Source: JADLHS01 sp964539515 (lineage in GTDB: Bacteria > Verrucomicrobiota > Verrucomicrobiia > Limisphaerales > JADLHS01). Taken from it: a stretch of DNA of 60,195 bases. Made by a program: the position numbers and the translations under genes. Below the pieces are notes generated by a model, which worked only from the letters and a program-made list of their open reading frames with translations, was not told the DNA's origin and did not search any database. Position 1 is the first letter of the stretch, and every line of letters begins with the position of its first letter. Of this stretch, positions 7,677 through 17,010 are shown piece by piece. The stretch lies in contig CAZIJO010000008.1 of assembly GCA_964539515.1 (NCBI GenBank), forward strand, positions 1 to 60,195, given 5' to 3'.

Positions 7677-8978
7677 TTAATCCCCACCTTTCGCCGCACT
7701 CTTCCCCGGGTTTCCCGCCGAACGAAACCGGATCGCCACATATTCCCGGCGCTCGTGCAAGCGGAAGCCCGCCTTCTGAATTTCTCGGGCAATCTCCGGC
7801 ATGTGCGCCGCGCCCCAGGGCACGATAATGTTTTCCCATTGCAAGAGCCGGGACTGGATTTCCTCCACCAGATGCCGGTTGCGTTTGCGGAGGAGATCAT
7901 CAAAAAGCTGCTCCTCAAAATGCGGTGGCGAGAATTGCATCAGTTTCAGCATCGTCTCGGCATTCATGCCCCGGGAATGGATGAGCATGACCAGGTTGAG
8001 GCCGGCAATGGTGTTCGGGCTAAACTCGGCCACATCGACATCCGCCGACACCATCTCGCCGCGGGGTTGGAACTCCTCGTGTTGCTCGGCCACCCCGAGC
8101 GAGGTCGCCATCCGTTGGTAGGTGATTTTGTTCGTAATCAAATTCTGTTCGTCGCTCACGCCCTCCATGAGAATGATCGCATTGGTCGGGAACGAGCGCG
8201 CGAGCGACTGGTAGAAGTCGGACTCGCCGATGTGCGACATCGGCACCAGCTGGATGCTCCTGCCGTCGTCCCGAACGTATTTGCGCACCTGAACGGTCAA
8301 CCCGACCGGGCGTAGCGCGAGGAAGCCTTCGCTGAAATGATCCACCGCCAGTACGGCGCACAGGCCAAGATAAACCGTCACCGCGGGCAATAATCCGAAA
8401 ACGTTGGCCACCAGGAAACCCGCCAGCTTTCGCCCGCTAAAGCCCCGGCCCACCAGCTGGTGTTCGGTAATCAGTGGCCAGCGAAGCCGAAAGCCCCCCA
8501 GGCAATGGTCCAGGATCACCAGCCCGACGACGACCTGAACGAGGGCAATCCCCCAGGCAATCAGGTGAATCCGGCTGTAGAAATAAATGGCCAATGGGAG
8601 GACGATCATGGTCCCGGCCAGATTGAAAAGGGCCAGGGGCAGAAACAGCCTTTTAGGAATCATGGGCGTCAGGCCGATCAGGCCATAAATCACAACCGAA
8701 ACGAGCAGGCTGAACAGCGCCAGCAATGTGCGGGGCGTTTTCAGGACGTGAACATCGAACAGGAGACTCAAGGAGTCGTCCATCAGGGAGACGACCGCAT
8801 CGATTAGAAATAGTCCGAGGCCCAGGCTCAGCAGGATGGCGAGCATTGGCCGCATGGAAGCGGACCGGGTTACTGGCTGCGTGGTTGGTGGAAGCGGATG
8901 GGCGGCGACAAGCGGCGGTGGCCCGCCGCCGGGTTGAGGTATGGTGCTGGAGGCCGGAAGCTCGGGGTTTGGTTGCAC
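7677..8978 (-). CDS. Multi-pass membrane protein with C-terminal TraB/PrgY-like domain
   Basis: 433 residues. A Pro-rich cytoplasmic N-terminus (1-40) leads into about five hydrophobic segments between 45 and 215 (for example LLSLGLGLFLIDAVVSL and LLVSVVIYGLIGLTPM). The C-terminal soluble part starts at QLVPMSHIGESDFYQSLA, with a downstream acidic ILMEGVSDE, and near the end has WGAAHMPEIAREI. The paired H-x-(G/x)-(E/D), L-x-E-G and GAxHxP-I elements are the marks of the TraB/PrgY/GumN (ChaN-like) fold, proposed to be a metal-dependent hydrolase. Usually this domain precedes the membrane part; here it follows it. Function unknown. Confidence 0.6.
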   Translation of the reverse strand: MQPNPELPASSTIPQPGGGPPPLVAAHPLPPTTQPVTRSASMRPMLAILLSLGLGLFLIDAVVSLMDDSLSLLFDVHVLKTPRTLLALFSLLVSVVIYGLIGLTPMIPKRLFLPLALFNLAGTMIVLPLAIYFYSRIHLIAWGIALVQVVVGLVILDHCLGGFRLRWPLITEHQLVGRGFSGRKLAGFLVANVFGLLPAVTVYLGLCAVLAVDHFSEGFLALRPVGLTVQVRKYVRDDGRSIQLVPMSHIGESDFYQSLARSFPTNAIILMEGVSDEQNLITNKITYQRMATSLGVAEQHEEFQPRGEMVSADVDVAEFSPNTIAGLNLVMLIHSRGMNAETMLKLMQFSPPHFEEQLFDDLLRKRNRHLVEEIQSRLLQWENIIVPWGAAHMPEIAREIQKAGFRLHERREYVAIRFRSAGNPGKSAAKGGD

Positions 8979-9071
8979 TACAATTCTCCTTTGCTGGCCC
9001 GGCCAAGAAGGGCAGAAACCATCACCGCCGATTCGCTCGCGGTCGTGGCCGGCCGGCGCTTCCTATCGGGA

Positions 9072-10352
9072 TCATTTGCCGCTTGGATCATACACATTGC
9101 GCAGGTCCGAGTCGAACCACGCCTCGCGCAGCTTCGTCGCCGCTTTGACGGCTCCGGAATTCAGCCGCCAGCGGACCAGGCCGACGTCCCGCGGGGCGGG
9201 CTGGCCTTTCACGATATCCTGACACCGGTAGCCGGTGCCGAAGGCGGTGAGGATGGAACCATCCGGCAACTGCACCGTCGAGGTGGCCTGGCTGCTGGGA
9301 TACCACGCCGTCGGCCCTTCCTTTATGTGCCCGACCCAATGGTGCAGAATGTATTTGTGGTCCAGGTCCCAAGTCCGGCCGTGGTCGCGGCTGATCACCG
9401 CTTCAATGCCGAATTGCGGGAAGCCGTCCGGTGTGTTCACGTAGCCTTTGCGCACCACGTAGGTCATCACGATTTCTCCATTGGGCGACAAGAGCAGCGA
9501 AGGATGGTGTCGGCCCCAATCGTAGAGCTTTTGGACCGCGGACCACGTTTGGCCGTCGTCGGTGGAGATCGAGACGCCCAGCCCCTCGGTATGGTCAATC
9601 GTCTCGGGCTGCATCCGGGCCGGCGTATCGGTGCGGCACGCGGCGACCAGATGACCGTTGGCCGCGCGCAGCAACGCCACCTCACTAACGGCCTCCCATT
9701 GCGGAATCTTTGCGGACACGCTCCAGCTTTTGCCTTCGTCCGTGCTGTAGCGCAGATAAGCCTGCTGATGCGCGGTCGTCACCTCCGGCGGTTTGAACCA
9801 AGTGTAGCCGGTTTCGATCAGGCGCGTGATCCGGCCGGTCTTCGCGTCGCGATCCACCAACGGCGGGTCCCAGGTGTACCACGGCTTGCCATCGGAAGTT
9901 GGGGCCAGGGGCACGGATTCCTTCCACGTCTGCCCGTAGTCACGGCTGAACCAGCGCGCGCTGCTGTAAAGCAGCACCTGGCCCTCACCCAGATAACGCA
10001 GCGACGTGCCCAGACCCGCCATGGGCTTGCCATCGGCGCCAACGATCGCGGGTTTCGGCGAACTCCAAGAAGCGCCGTGATCGTCGCTGAACAACACCTC
10101 GGCATGGTGCGGGTAGTCGCAACTCACCAGCATCAGCAGGCGGTCCTTCTCGGGCAGGTAAGCCAGGTAAGGCACGGCGACCACGCGATTCCAACGCTCG
10201 GTGACGATCTGGATCTGCGCCGGGAACCGCGCTTCCCCTGCCGGCCCGTTGATTTGCCGGACTTCGTGGGGCTTCCAGTCCGCCGCCACCGCGGGTGACG
10301 CCAACGCCAGCACTGCTCCCATCACCTTCCTGATTTGGCGCTTCAAGTTCAT
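9072..10352 (-). CDS. Secreted sialidase-like BNR beta-propeller protein
   Basis: 426 residues with a signal peptide (MNLKRQIRKVMGAVLALASPAVAA). Five Asp-box repeats of the S-x-D-x-G-x-(S/T)-W type are visible: SDDHGASW, SRDYGQTW, STDEGKSW, STDDGQTW and SRDHGRTW, spread over the chain as in a six-bladed sialidase propeller. GEARFPAQ near the N-terminus could supply the first catalytic arginine of an exo-sialidase, but substrate cannot be deduced and many such verrucomicrobial proteins act on other sugars. A GTG at 10385 overlaps the DUF1501 stop (GTGA) and is an alternative start; ATG 10352 gives the better signal peptide. Last gene of the minus-strand operon. Confidence 0.8.
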   Translation of the reverse strand: MNLKRQIRKVMGAVLALASPAVAADWKPHEVRQINGPAGEARFPAQIQIVTERWNRVVAVPYLAYLPEKDRLLMLVSCDYPHHAEVLFSDDHGASWSSPKPAIVGADGKPMAGLGTSLRYLGEGQVLLYSSARWFSRDYGQTWKESVPLAPTSDGKPWYTWDPPLVDRDAKTGRITRLIETGYTWFKPPEVTTAHQQAYLRYSTDEGKSWSVSAKIPQWEAVSEVALLRAANGHLVAACRTDTPARMQPETIDHTEGLGVSISTDDGQTWSAVQKLYDWGRHHPSLLLSPNGEIVMTYVVRKGYVNTPDGFPQFGIEAVISRDHGRTWDLDHKYILHHWVGHIKEGPTAWYPSSQATSTVQLPDGSILTAFGTGYRCQDIVKGQPAPRDVGLVRWRLNSGAVKAATKLREAWFDSDLRNVYDPSGK

Positions 10353-10381
10353 GCGGGCGGTTCGATTCGCCAGCGGTCCGT

Positions 10382-11827
10382 TCACGCCAGAAGTGCCTTT
10401 ACCACCTGGCCATGCACGTCCGTCAGGCGGAAGTCTCGACCGGCGTGGTGATAGGTGAGCCGCTCATGATCAAAGCCAAGGCAGTGCAGAATGGTCGCTT
10501 GAAGATCGTGCACATGGACCGGGTTTTGCACGACATGAAAACCGAGGTCGTCCGTGGCGCCGTAGCTGAAGCCTGCCTTGATGCCGCCACCCGCCATCCA
10601 AATCGTGTACGCCTGCGGATGATGATCCCGGCCCTGACTGCGGCCGAGCGCGGGGTTGGACTCGACCATCGGCGTACGTCCGAATTCCCCGCCCCAAATC
10701 ACCAGGGTGTCGTCGAGCAAACCGCGGCGCTTCAAATCAGTGACCAGCGCGGCGCTGGCCTGGTCGGTCGCGCCGGCGTTGCCCTTCACGTTGCCGGCCA
10801 CATCGCTATGCGCGTCCCAGCCTTCGTGGTAGATGTTCACAAAGCGCACCCCGCGCTCAATCATCCGCCGCGCCAGCAGGCAGGCGCGGGCGAAGGAAGG
10901 TTTCTCCGGGTCACAGCCGTAAAGGGCCAGCGTCTCCTGGCTTTCCCTTTTCAAATCCATCAGTTCGGGCGCCGACGTCTGCAGCTGAAAAGCCATTTCG
11001 TAGGCGGCAAGGCGGGTAACGATCTCCGGGTCGCCCTCCGCCGCGAAACGCCGCTCGTTCAGCGCGGTCACCAGGCCGAGCGTGTCGCGCTGGAGCTTGG
11101 CGTCCACCCCGGCCGGACTGTTCACGTTTAAGATCGGCGGGCCTTGATTGCGAAACCGCACCCCGGTGTAAAGCGTCGGCAGGAAGCCGCTCGACCAGAG
11201 CGCGGCGCCGCCGCTCAAGCCACTGCCAGTGCTCATCACCACAAACGCCGGTAGATTCTGGGTTTCCGCGCCCAGACCATAGAGCGTCCACGATCCGAGG
11301 CTCGGCCGGCCGGGTTGGGAAAAGCCGGTGTTGAAGAAGATCTGTGCCGGGGCGTGATTAAACTGGTCGGTGTGGACCGAACGAATGAGGCAGATGTCGT
11401 CCACAACTTTTGCCAGGTGCGGCAACATCTCGGACAATTCAGTGCCCGACTGACCGTGCCGGGCAAATTTGAAGCGCGGCCCCAGTACGGCGGCATCGGG
11501 CCGGATGAAGGCGTAACGTTGACCGCCGATGACCGACGGCGGCAGGGGACGGCCTTCGAGCTTCACGAGTTCCGGTTTGTTGTCGAACAGCTCCAACTGG
11601 CTCGGTGCGCCCGCCATGAAGAGGTGGATCACGCGCTTCGCCTTGCCGGGGAAATGCGGCTGGCGCGGTGCCAGCGAACTGGCCGGGCTCGCGCCGGCGC
11701 CGCGGACACGTCCGGTGAGGGTGTCGGTGAGCAGTCCGGCGAAGGCAATCTTTCCGAGGCCAATGCCGCAGTCGCGCAGGAAGTGGCGGCGCGTGACCGC
11801 CCGGCAGTGTTGTTGCAGTGAATCCAT
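10382..11827 (-). CDS. DUF1501 family protein with Tat signal
   Basis: 481 residues. The N-terminus TRRHFLRDCGIGLGKIAFAG is a twin-arginine (Tat) signal. The body has VIHLFMAGAPSQLELFDNKP, FNHAPAQIFFNTG, IWGGEFGRTPM and the late metal-type cluster GRDHHPQAYTIW, all typical of DUF1501, an alkaline-phosphatase-fold family abundant in Planctomycetes and Verrucomicrobia. It starts three bases after the DUF1553 stop, the near-universal DUF1553-DUF1501 pairing, so the two products very probably work together in the periplasm. The biochemical activity of the family is not established. Confidence 0.92.
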   Translation of the reverse strand: MDSLQQHCRAVTRRHFLRDCGIGLGKIAFAGLLTDTLTGRVRGAGASPASSLAPRQPHFPGKAKRVIHLFMAGAPSQLELFDNKPELVKLEGRPLPPSVIGGQRYAFIRPDAAVLGPRFKFARHGQSGTELSEMLPHLAKVVDDICLIRSVHTDQFNHAPAQIFFNTGFSQPGRPSLGSWTLYGLGAETQNLPAFVVMSTGSGLSGGAALWSSGFLPTLYTGVRFRNQGPPILNVNSPAGVDAKLQRDTLGLVTALNERRFAAEGDPEIVTRLAAYEMAFQLQTSAPELMDLKRESQETLALYGCDPEKPSFARACLLARRMIERGVRFVNIYHEGWDAHSDVAGNVKGNAGATDQASAALVTDLKRRGLLDDTLVIWGGEFGRTPMVESNPALGRSQGRDHHPQAYTIWMAGGGIKAGFSYGATDDLGFHVVQNPVHVHDLQATILHCLGFDHERLTYHHAGRDFRLTDVHGQVVKALLA

Positions 11828-11830
11828 GGC

Positions 11831-14800
11831 TCAGTTTTTCGTGATCATCTCGTCCAGATTCAAAATGCCGCGGGCCAGCGCCGTCCATGCCGCGCGTTCG
11901 GTCACGTCGCCCGGACCTTCCCCCGCGATGAGCTTGGCGTCGAGTTCGCCGCGGGCCAGGCGTTGTTGCTGCGCCGCAAAAAATGTCGCCAGCGCCGCAA
12001 CTTCCTCGTCGCTGGGCGGGCGCGTCAGGCAGCGCCGGAAGGCGTCGCGGATGCGCGATTCCACCGGCCCATCGCCTGCCGCCAGCATCCGGCCCATGGC
12101 CTGCGATACCTCGACGAAGAATACGTCGTTCAACAACGTCAGCGCCTGGAGCGGCGTGTTGGACACGTCCCGCCGCGCCACGCACGACTCGCCGGTCGGC
12201 CCGTCGAAGGTGTTAAACATGGCGAAGGGCGCCGTGCGTTTCATGAACGTATAAACGCTGCGGCGATGCCGGTCTTCGCCTTCACTGGTCGGCCAGCCGG
12301 TGCCGCCGTAGGCGACTTCGGTCACGCTCGCCGGTTGCGGCGGATAAACACTCGGCCCGCCCATTTTTTCCGCGAGCAGTCCACTGGCGCGCAACGCCGC
12401 ATCCCGAATAATCTCCGCTTCCAGCCGCACCCGCGGTCCGCGGGCGAGCAGCCGGTTCCCGGCATCCTTGGCGAGCAACTCGGGCGTCAGGCGGGACGAT
12501 TGTTGGTACGTCGCGCTCATCACGATCAACTTGTGCAACTTCTTCAGCGACCAACCCTGCTTCATAAATTCCACGGCCAGCCAGTCAAGCAATTCGGGAT
12601 GTGACGGTGCCTCGCCCTGAAACCCGAAATCATCCGGCGTGCGCACCAGTCCCCGGGCGAAGAACGCCTGCCATTGGCGGTTGACAGTCACCCGTGCGGT
12701 GAGCGGATTGTTGGTTGCGACCAGCCAGCGTGCGAAGCCGAGGCGGTTACGCGGCAGGTCGTCGGGGAACGGGGCGACGGCGGTGATCACGCCCGGCTCG
12801 ACGCGGTCGGCGGGTTGGAGGAATTCGCCGCGCTTGTGGATGAATGTCGGCCGGGGATTCTCCGGCGGACGTTCGCGCATTACCAGGGTGGTCGGCGGCG
12901 TTGCAGGTTTTCGCAACTGCTCGATTTCCTTGCGGGCACTGGCGAGTTCCGGCGTGAGCAGAAGAAATTGTTCGTACAACCGCTGGCGTTGGGCCGCGTT
13001 GAGCTGGGCCTCTGGAATTTGCAGCCACCCGCCGATTTCCTCCGGCAAGTCCCGCGCCGGCGCGCCGCCTTCCTGGGTCGTCACGGAAATCCGAAACCGC
13101 CCCAGGGAACAGGCGTAATGGCGGCCGAACTGCATTTTGAGTTGCAGCTCCCCCGCCTGCTCAAGGGGCTCGGCGAGGACGAAGACCGCTTCATGCCGCT
13201 CGCCTTCCCGCCCGGCGGTGGACCAGCCCGTCTGCGGGTCGCCATCGATGGCCAGGGCCGCGCTGGCGCTGCTGCCAAAGTTGTTCTTCGCGTAGCTCTC
13301 CGTGGCGCGCGCAAATTTCAGCGGCTGACCATTGGCGAAGAGCTGAAACTCGCCCATGAAAAAATCCCCCTTCGGTCCCTCGTAATAAGCCATCCCGGGT
13401 CCGTGGCGGGGCAAACGGTCATCCGGCAATGCTTCGAGCCGCACCGCCGTGATGCCGCGCAAGCCGGGACGGAACCTCAACTCGTAGGTATCGCTTTTCG
13501 TGACGTCACCGCTCGCGAACACCGAATCGTCGGGCTGCACGGTCAGCAACGGCAGGTTGGACTTCGCTTCGTGTGGACGGAGCGGCGTCCACTTTACGGC
13601 TCGTGCCCGTTCGCGGTCCAGCCACTCGGTGAACTTTTTGTCCAGCGCCTCTTTTCGGCGCACGTCCAGCGGTCTCACCTCAGGGAGCGGCACTCCGAAA
13701 CTCACCCGCGGACGGCCGATGGTGTGTTGCCCGCCAAATTGCTGGTCGAGTTTCACGACGAACCGTGTGCCGCCGGCGAAGGTCACCGGTGGGTCGAACG
13801 TGAAGGCCGCAGTGTGGGTGGAGTTGAGCTTCTTGCCCTCGGCATCCACGCCCCAGCCCGTGGTGGGATTCCCATCAACCGCATCGGCCACTGGCAGTCC
13901 TTTCTGCTCTGCATCGGCGCCGGCTGCGACGAGCTTCACCGGTCGAGCCTGTTCGGGTGAATTTTTCGGGGCCGCGGTGACGATGAGTTCCGTGAGCACG
14001 AAGTTCCCGTGTTTCACCCGGCCCGGACCCTTGCTCGGCAGCACGTCGTCCGTGAGCGCTTCGAGTCGGATGGTGTTTATCTCCGCGAGGTCCGTGTCGA
14101 ACACGAGGGTGTACGTGTCCTTCTCCGGGCTGGCACCCGCAAAGAGCACCGAGCCATCGTCAAGCAACCTGGGCTTTTCGCCACTGGCGGCTTCTGCGCT
14201 GATCGGCTTGGGCGTCTGCCACAAGTTGGTTTCCACCGGGAACTGGTTGGACAAGTCGGCCAGGAGCTGCGCAGCTTTTTCAAGGTTTGCCTGCTGTTCT
14301 TTTTCGGAACCGGGCTTCGGCAGATCGAGGTCCGGTTCGTCGGCGTTATTGAGAAAGGCCATCATCTGGTAATACTCGCGCTGCGGGATGGGGTCATACT
14401 TGTGCGTGTGGCACTGCGCGCAACCGACCGTCAATCCGAGCCAGGTGGTGCCCGTGGTGCCGACACGATCCGTCATCGCATGGAAGCGAAACTCCAGCGG
14501 ATCGATGCCGCCTTCCTCGTTCAACATCGTGTTGCGATGAAAGCCGGTGGCGATGAGCTGGTCGCGGGTCGCATTCGGGAGCAAGTCGCCGGCAATCTGT
14601 TCAATCGTGAACTGGTCAAAGGGCATGTCGGCGTTGAGTGCGTTGATGACCCAATCCCGCCACGGCCAGATGGTGCGGGGCCGGTCCTTCTCGTAGCCGT
14701 TGGTGTCCGCGTAGCGCGCCAGATCCATCCAGCGCCGACCCCAGCGTTCGCCATAGTGCGGCGAAGCCAGCAGGCCATCCACGAGTTTTTCATAAGCGTC

Positions 14801-15427
14801 CGCCGAACTGTCATTCACGAACGCCTCGGCCTCCGCCGGCGTCGGGGGCAGACCGATGAGATCAAGACAAGCCCGCCGCACCAGCGTGTAGCGGTCTGCC
14901 GGTGGGGAGGGGGACAGTCCTTCCGCTTCCAGCCGGGCGAGAACGAAGTGATCGATGGCGTTCCGTGGCCACGCTGATTGTTTTACCGATGGCAGCGCGC
15001 CTTGTTGGGGGGGCACGAAAGCCCAATGCTCCTTGTATTCCGCGCCGGCCTTGATCCACCGCTTGAGCGTTTCCTTTTCGGCGGAAGTCAGTTGGTGCTT
15101 CGTGCTTGGTGGCGGCATCACTTCATCCGGGTCGGCGGCAAAAATGCGATTCACCAGTTCGCTCGCCGCGGGTTTGCCCGGCACGATTGCCGGCGCGCCA
15201 GACTTGGCCGGTTGGATGGCGGCATCGCGAACATCCAGGCGCAACTTCGATTTCCGCGCGGCGTCATCGGGGCCGTGGCACTTGAAACAATTTCGCGACA
15301 AGACCGGCCGCACTTCCCGTGTGAAGTCGGGACCATCCCCGCTGGCGGCGACCAACTGGCACTGCGCCGTGCTGCCGATGACCGCACCAAGCAAGCAAGT
15401 CCAAATTATTTTATTGGACGATTTCAT
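11831..15427 (-). CDS. PSCyt1-DUF1549-DUF1553 cytochrome-type protein
   Basis: About 1198 residues, exported (MKSSNKIIWTCLLGAVIGSTA). The PSCyt1 domain has a c-type heme motif CFKCH near residue 48. The DUF1549 part contains HYGERWGRRWMDLARYADTNG and a second CxxCH, CAQCHTHKYDP. The C-terminal DUF1553 part shows ARVTVNRQWQAFFARGLV, HPELLDWLAVEFM and LHKLIVMSATYQQSS. Between DUF1549 and DUF1553 lie two similar segments, RLEALTDDVLPSKGPG and RLEALPDDRLPRHGPG, an internal duplication of a beta-sandwich-like insert. Start 15427 is preferred over 15490 because it begins the signal peptide. Thought to be a periplasmic redox partner in polysaccharide use; the reaction is unproven. Confidence 0.93.
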   Translation of the reverse strand: MKSSNKIIWTCLLGAVIGSTAQCQLVAASGDGPDFTREVRPVLSRNCFKCHGPDDAARKSKLRLDVRDAAIQPAKSGAPAIVPGKPAASELVNRIFAADPDEVMPPPSTKHQLTSAEKETLKRWIKAGAEYKEHWAFVPPQQGALPSVKQSAWPRNAIDHFVLARLEAEGLSPSPPADRYTLVRRACLDLIGLPPTPAEAEAFVNDSSADAYEKLVDGLLASPHYGERWGRRWMDLARYADTNGYEKDRPRTIWPWRDWVINALNADMPFDQFTIEQIAGDLLPNATRDQLIATGFHRNTMLNEEGGIDPLEFRFHAMTDRVGTTGTTWLGLTVGCAQCHTHKYDPIPQREYYQMMAFLNNADEPDLDLPKPGSEKEQQANLEKAAQLLADLSNQFPVETNLWQTPKPISAEAASGEKPRLLDDGSVLFAGASPEKDTYTLVFDTDLAEINTIRLEALTDDVLPSKGPGRVKHGNFVLTELIVTAAPKNSPEQARPVKLVAAGADAEQKGLPVADAVDGNPTTGWGVDAEGKKLNSTHTAAFTFDPPVTFAGGTRFVVKLDQQFGGQHTIGRPRVSFGVPLPEVRPLDVRRKEALDKKFTEWLDRERARAVKWTPLRPHEAKSNLPLLTVQPDDSVFASGDVTKSDTYELRFRPGLRGITAVRLEALPDDRLPRHGPGMAYYEGPKGDFFMGEFQLFANGQPLKFARATESYAKNNFGSSASAALAIDGDPQTGWSTAGREGERHEAVFVLAEPLEQAGELQLKMQFGRHYACSLGRFRISVTTQEGGAPARDLPEEIGGWLQIPEAQLNAAQRQRLYEQFLLLTPELASARKEIEQLRKPATPPTTLVMRERPPENPRPTFIHKRGEFLQPADRVEPGVITAVAPFPDDLPRNRLGFARWLVATNNPLTARVTVNRQWQAFFARGLVRTPDDFGFQGEAPSHPELLDWLAVEFMKQGWSLKKLHKLIVMSATYQQSSRLTPELLAKDAGNRLLARGPRVRLEAEIIRDAALRASGLLAEKMGGPSVYPPQPASVTEVAYGGTGWPTSEGEDRHRRSVYTFMKRTAPFAMFNTFDGPTGESCVARRDVSNTPLQALTLLNDVFFVEVSQAMGRMLAAGDGPVESRIRDAFRRCLTRPPSDEEVAALATFFAAQQQRLARGELDAKLIAGEGPGDVTERAAWTALARGILNLDEMITKN

Positions 15428-15616
15428 TTCACTATCATAACCGACGCCGGCCAGCCTTGGTGAGTGAAAATTGATCCCGCCTGACTTCAAGCGAGTGCGC
15501 CGCCAGCGTGTCGTGCCACCACAACGATTCTGCCACGCACGCCACGATCCGCTCCGGCCTGGCCCGGGCCACCAAACCAGGCGGAAACATTGTCAGGGCT
15601 GCGCGCGGGCTGCTTT

Positions 15617-16684
15617 TCATTGCTGGCGGTGGGAGTAGGCAAATACCCGGTCGGCGGCGGCAAGGGCGGCCGCATCCTGATGTACGAGTCCGTAAAATGT
15701 CAGGGCGAGGGTCACTTCGCTATAGTTCACTTTCTTGGGCTTGCCCCCGTAGCCTATCTCCTTGCCAACCCCGGTGCGCGTATTACCCGTCACGTCCACC
15801 TCGCCGGTTTCCTTGATCCGGGTAAGTTGCCAGGCCACGGCCGCCGGCAGAGCGGCTTCAAACTCGGGCAGCGGCACGTGGAGCGCGAGCACCTGGCCAA
15901 AGTAAATCGAGACGACGTTGTAACTCGAATCGCGGCCGCCCTTCTCGATGAATACGCCGTCCTTGTCCCGCCGGGTGAGTGCGTGCGCGATGAGCTTGCG
16001 GGAGGTGGCCACCAGTGCCTCGTCATGCAACACCCGGCCGCAGGTACCAAAGGCCTTCGCTGCGATGATCGTGCGGTTCACGGTGTGGCCGCTTTTCGGA
16101 ATGATGGTGTCGTAGCCCGCTTGGATGAAGTCACAGGCGCGGCGCAGCTTCGGTTCGAGCGCCGCGATCCGGGCGTGGAAATGCGCCTCGTGTGGGGATT
16201 CACGGATCACCAGGATGGCCCGGCCGAGTTCCTGCAAAAAGAAAAATGCCGTCTCGACCGCGGCCCCGGGCGACTTGGCGCTGGCGCCGTCGGGACGGTT
16301 TTCGGCATCAAATCCTCCATCCTCGCGCTGATGCGCAAAGGCCAAGTCAATGCCGCGCCACGCATCGTCGGCGGCGGCCAGATCGTCTGCGACGACGGCG
16401 GCGATCACAGCCCGGCAACTTCCACGCTGCGGTCCGGCTTCAGTCCAACGGCCGTAGGTCCGGTTGCTGCCGCTGAGCCCGTTGGCATCGGGTTTGTCGT
16501 GAGCACTGAGCGCCGCCAGCCGGCCCGGCGGGAACGACCGCAACACGTCGTACTCCCGCAACGCCGGGCGGTTGGTATCGGCGCCAAAGGCGGATACTGC
16601 CAACAGCACCGATAGGACGAAAGTGTGCCCGGCACGTTGGCTGTGTTTCCTGCGAAATGGTTGGGTTTTGCTTAGCTTGGTCAT
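15617..16684 (-). CDS. Secreted helical protein of unknown function
   Basis: 355 residues with a signal peptide (KHSQRAGHTFVLSVLLAVSAFGA). The mature protein is helix-rich, with regularly spaced segments such as RGIDLAFAHQREDGGFD, AAVETAFFFLQELGRAIL and LRRACDFIQAGYDTIIP, resembling the alpha/alpha-toroid scaffold of some polysaccharide lyases and glycoside hydrolases, but no catalytic motif is certain. It is transcribed in the same direction as the DUF1553-DUF1501-sialidase genes, 190 bp upstream of them, so it may be first in the operon. Start 16684 is chosen over 16771 because the longer form adds a proline-rich stretch ahead of the signal peptide. Confidence 0.65.
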   Translation of the reverse strand: MTKLSKTQPFRRKHSQRAGHTFVLSVLLAVSAFGADTNRPALREYDVLRSFPPGRLAALSAHDKPDANGLSGSNRTYGRWTEAGPQRGSCRAVIAAVVADDLAAADDAWRGIDLAFAHQREDGGFDAENRPDGASAKSPGAAVETAFFFLQELGRAILVIRESPHEAHFHARIAALEPKLRRACDFIQAGYDTIIPKSGHTVNRTIIAAKAFGTCGRVLHDEALVATSRKLIAHALTRRDKDGVFIEKGGRDSSYNVVSIYFGQVLALHVPLPEFEAALPAAVAWQLTRIKETGEVDVTGNTRTGVGKEIGYGGKPKKVNYSEVTLALTFYGLVHQDAAALAAADRVFAYSHRQQ

Positions 16685-17010
16685 GCGGCAAGGAAGTGGG
16701 GGAGGGGGGTCGCGAGGAGGAGCGCGCCGCGGGTGCGGGTCTGGCGCAACTGCGCTGCCAGCGCACCGCAAATCCGCCCCGGTCGGCTGGGTCGCGGGAT
16801 GATTCCCGATGTCACGTTGTCATCGGTTTTGGCAAAGGCGTCACTTTGCATGATTCTGCCGCGCAGGGTATTTCAAACCGTCAAGGTAGCAACCTTTGAA
16901 ACCGCGGACGCGAGCCGGCTGGTGCTGCTGTCGCTTACCGTCATCTCCCTTCCGCTCCAGCGCTTCATATATGCTTGTGCAAGCTTTTGGGCCGGGGCCA
17001 TTATCCCAGT
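16685..17010. other. Intergenic gap between the secreted helical protein and floA
   Basis: Divergent 5' ends flank this 326-bp gap, so it should hold promoters for both directions. I see a G-rich stretch near 16695-16710 but no clear -10/-35 pair, repeat or RNA gene. Confidence 0.4.

Noticed and set aside
12674..13960. 428-codon plus-strand open frame inside the DUF1553 gene
   Set aside because: Low-complexity antisense frame with no recognisable domain; the opposite strand encodes well-conserved DUF1553 motifs.
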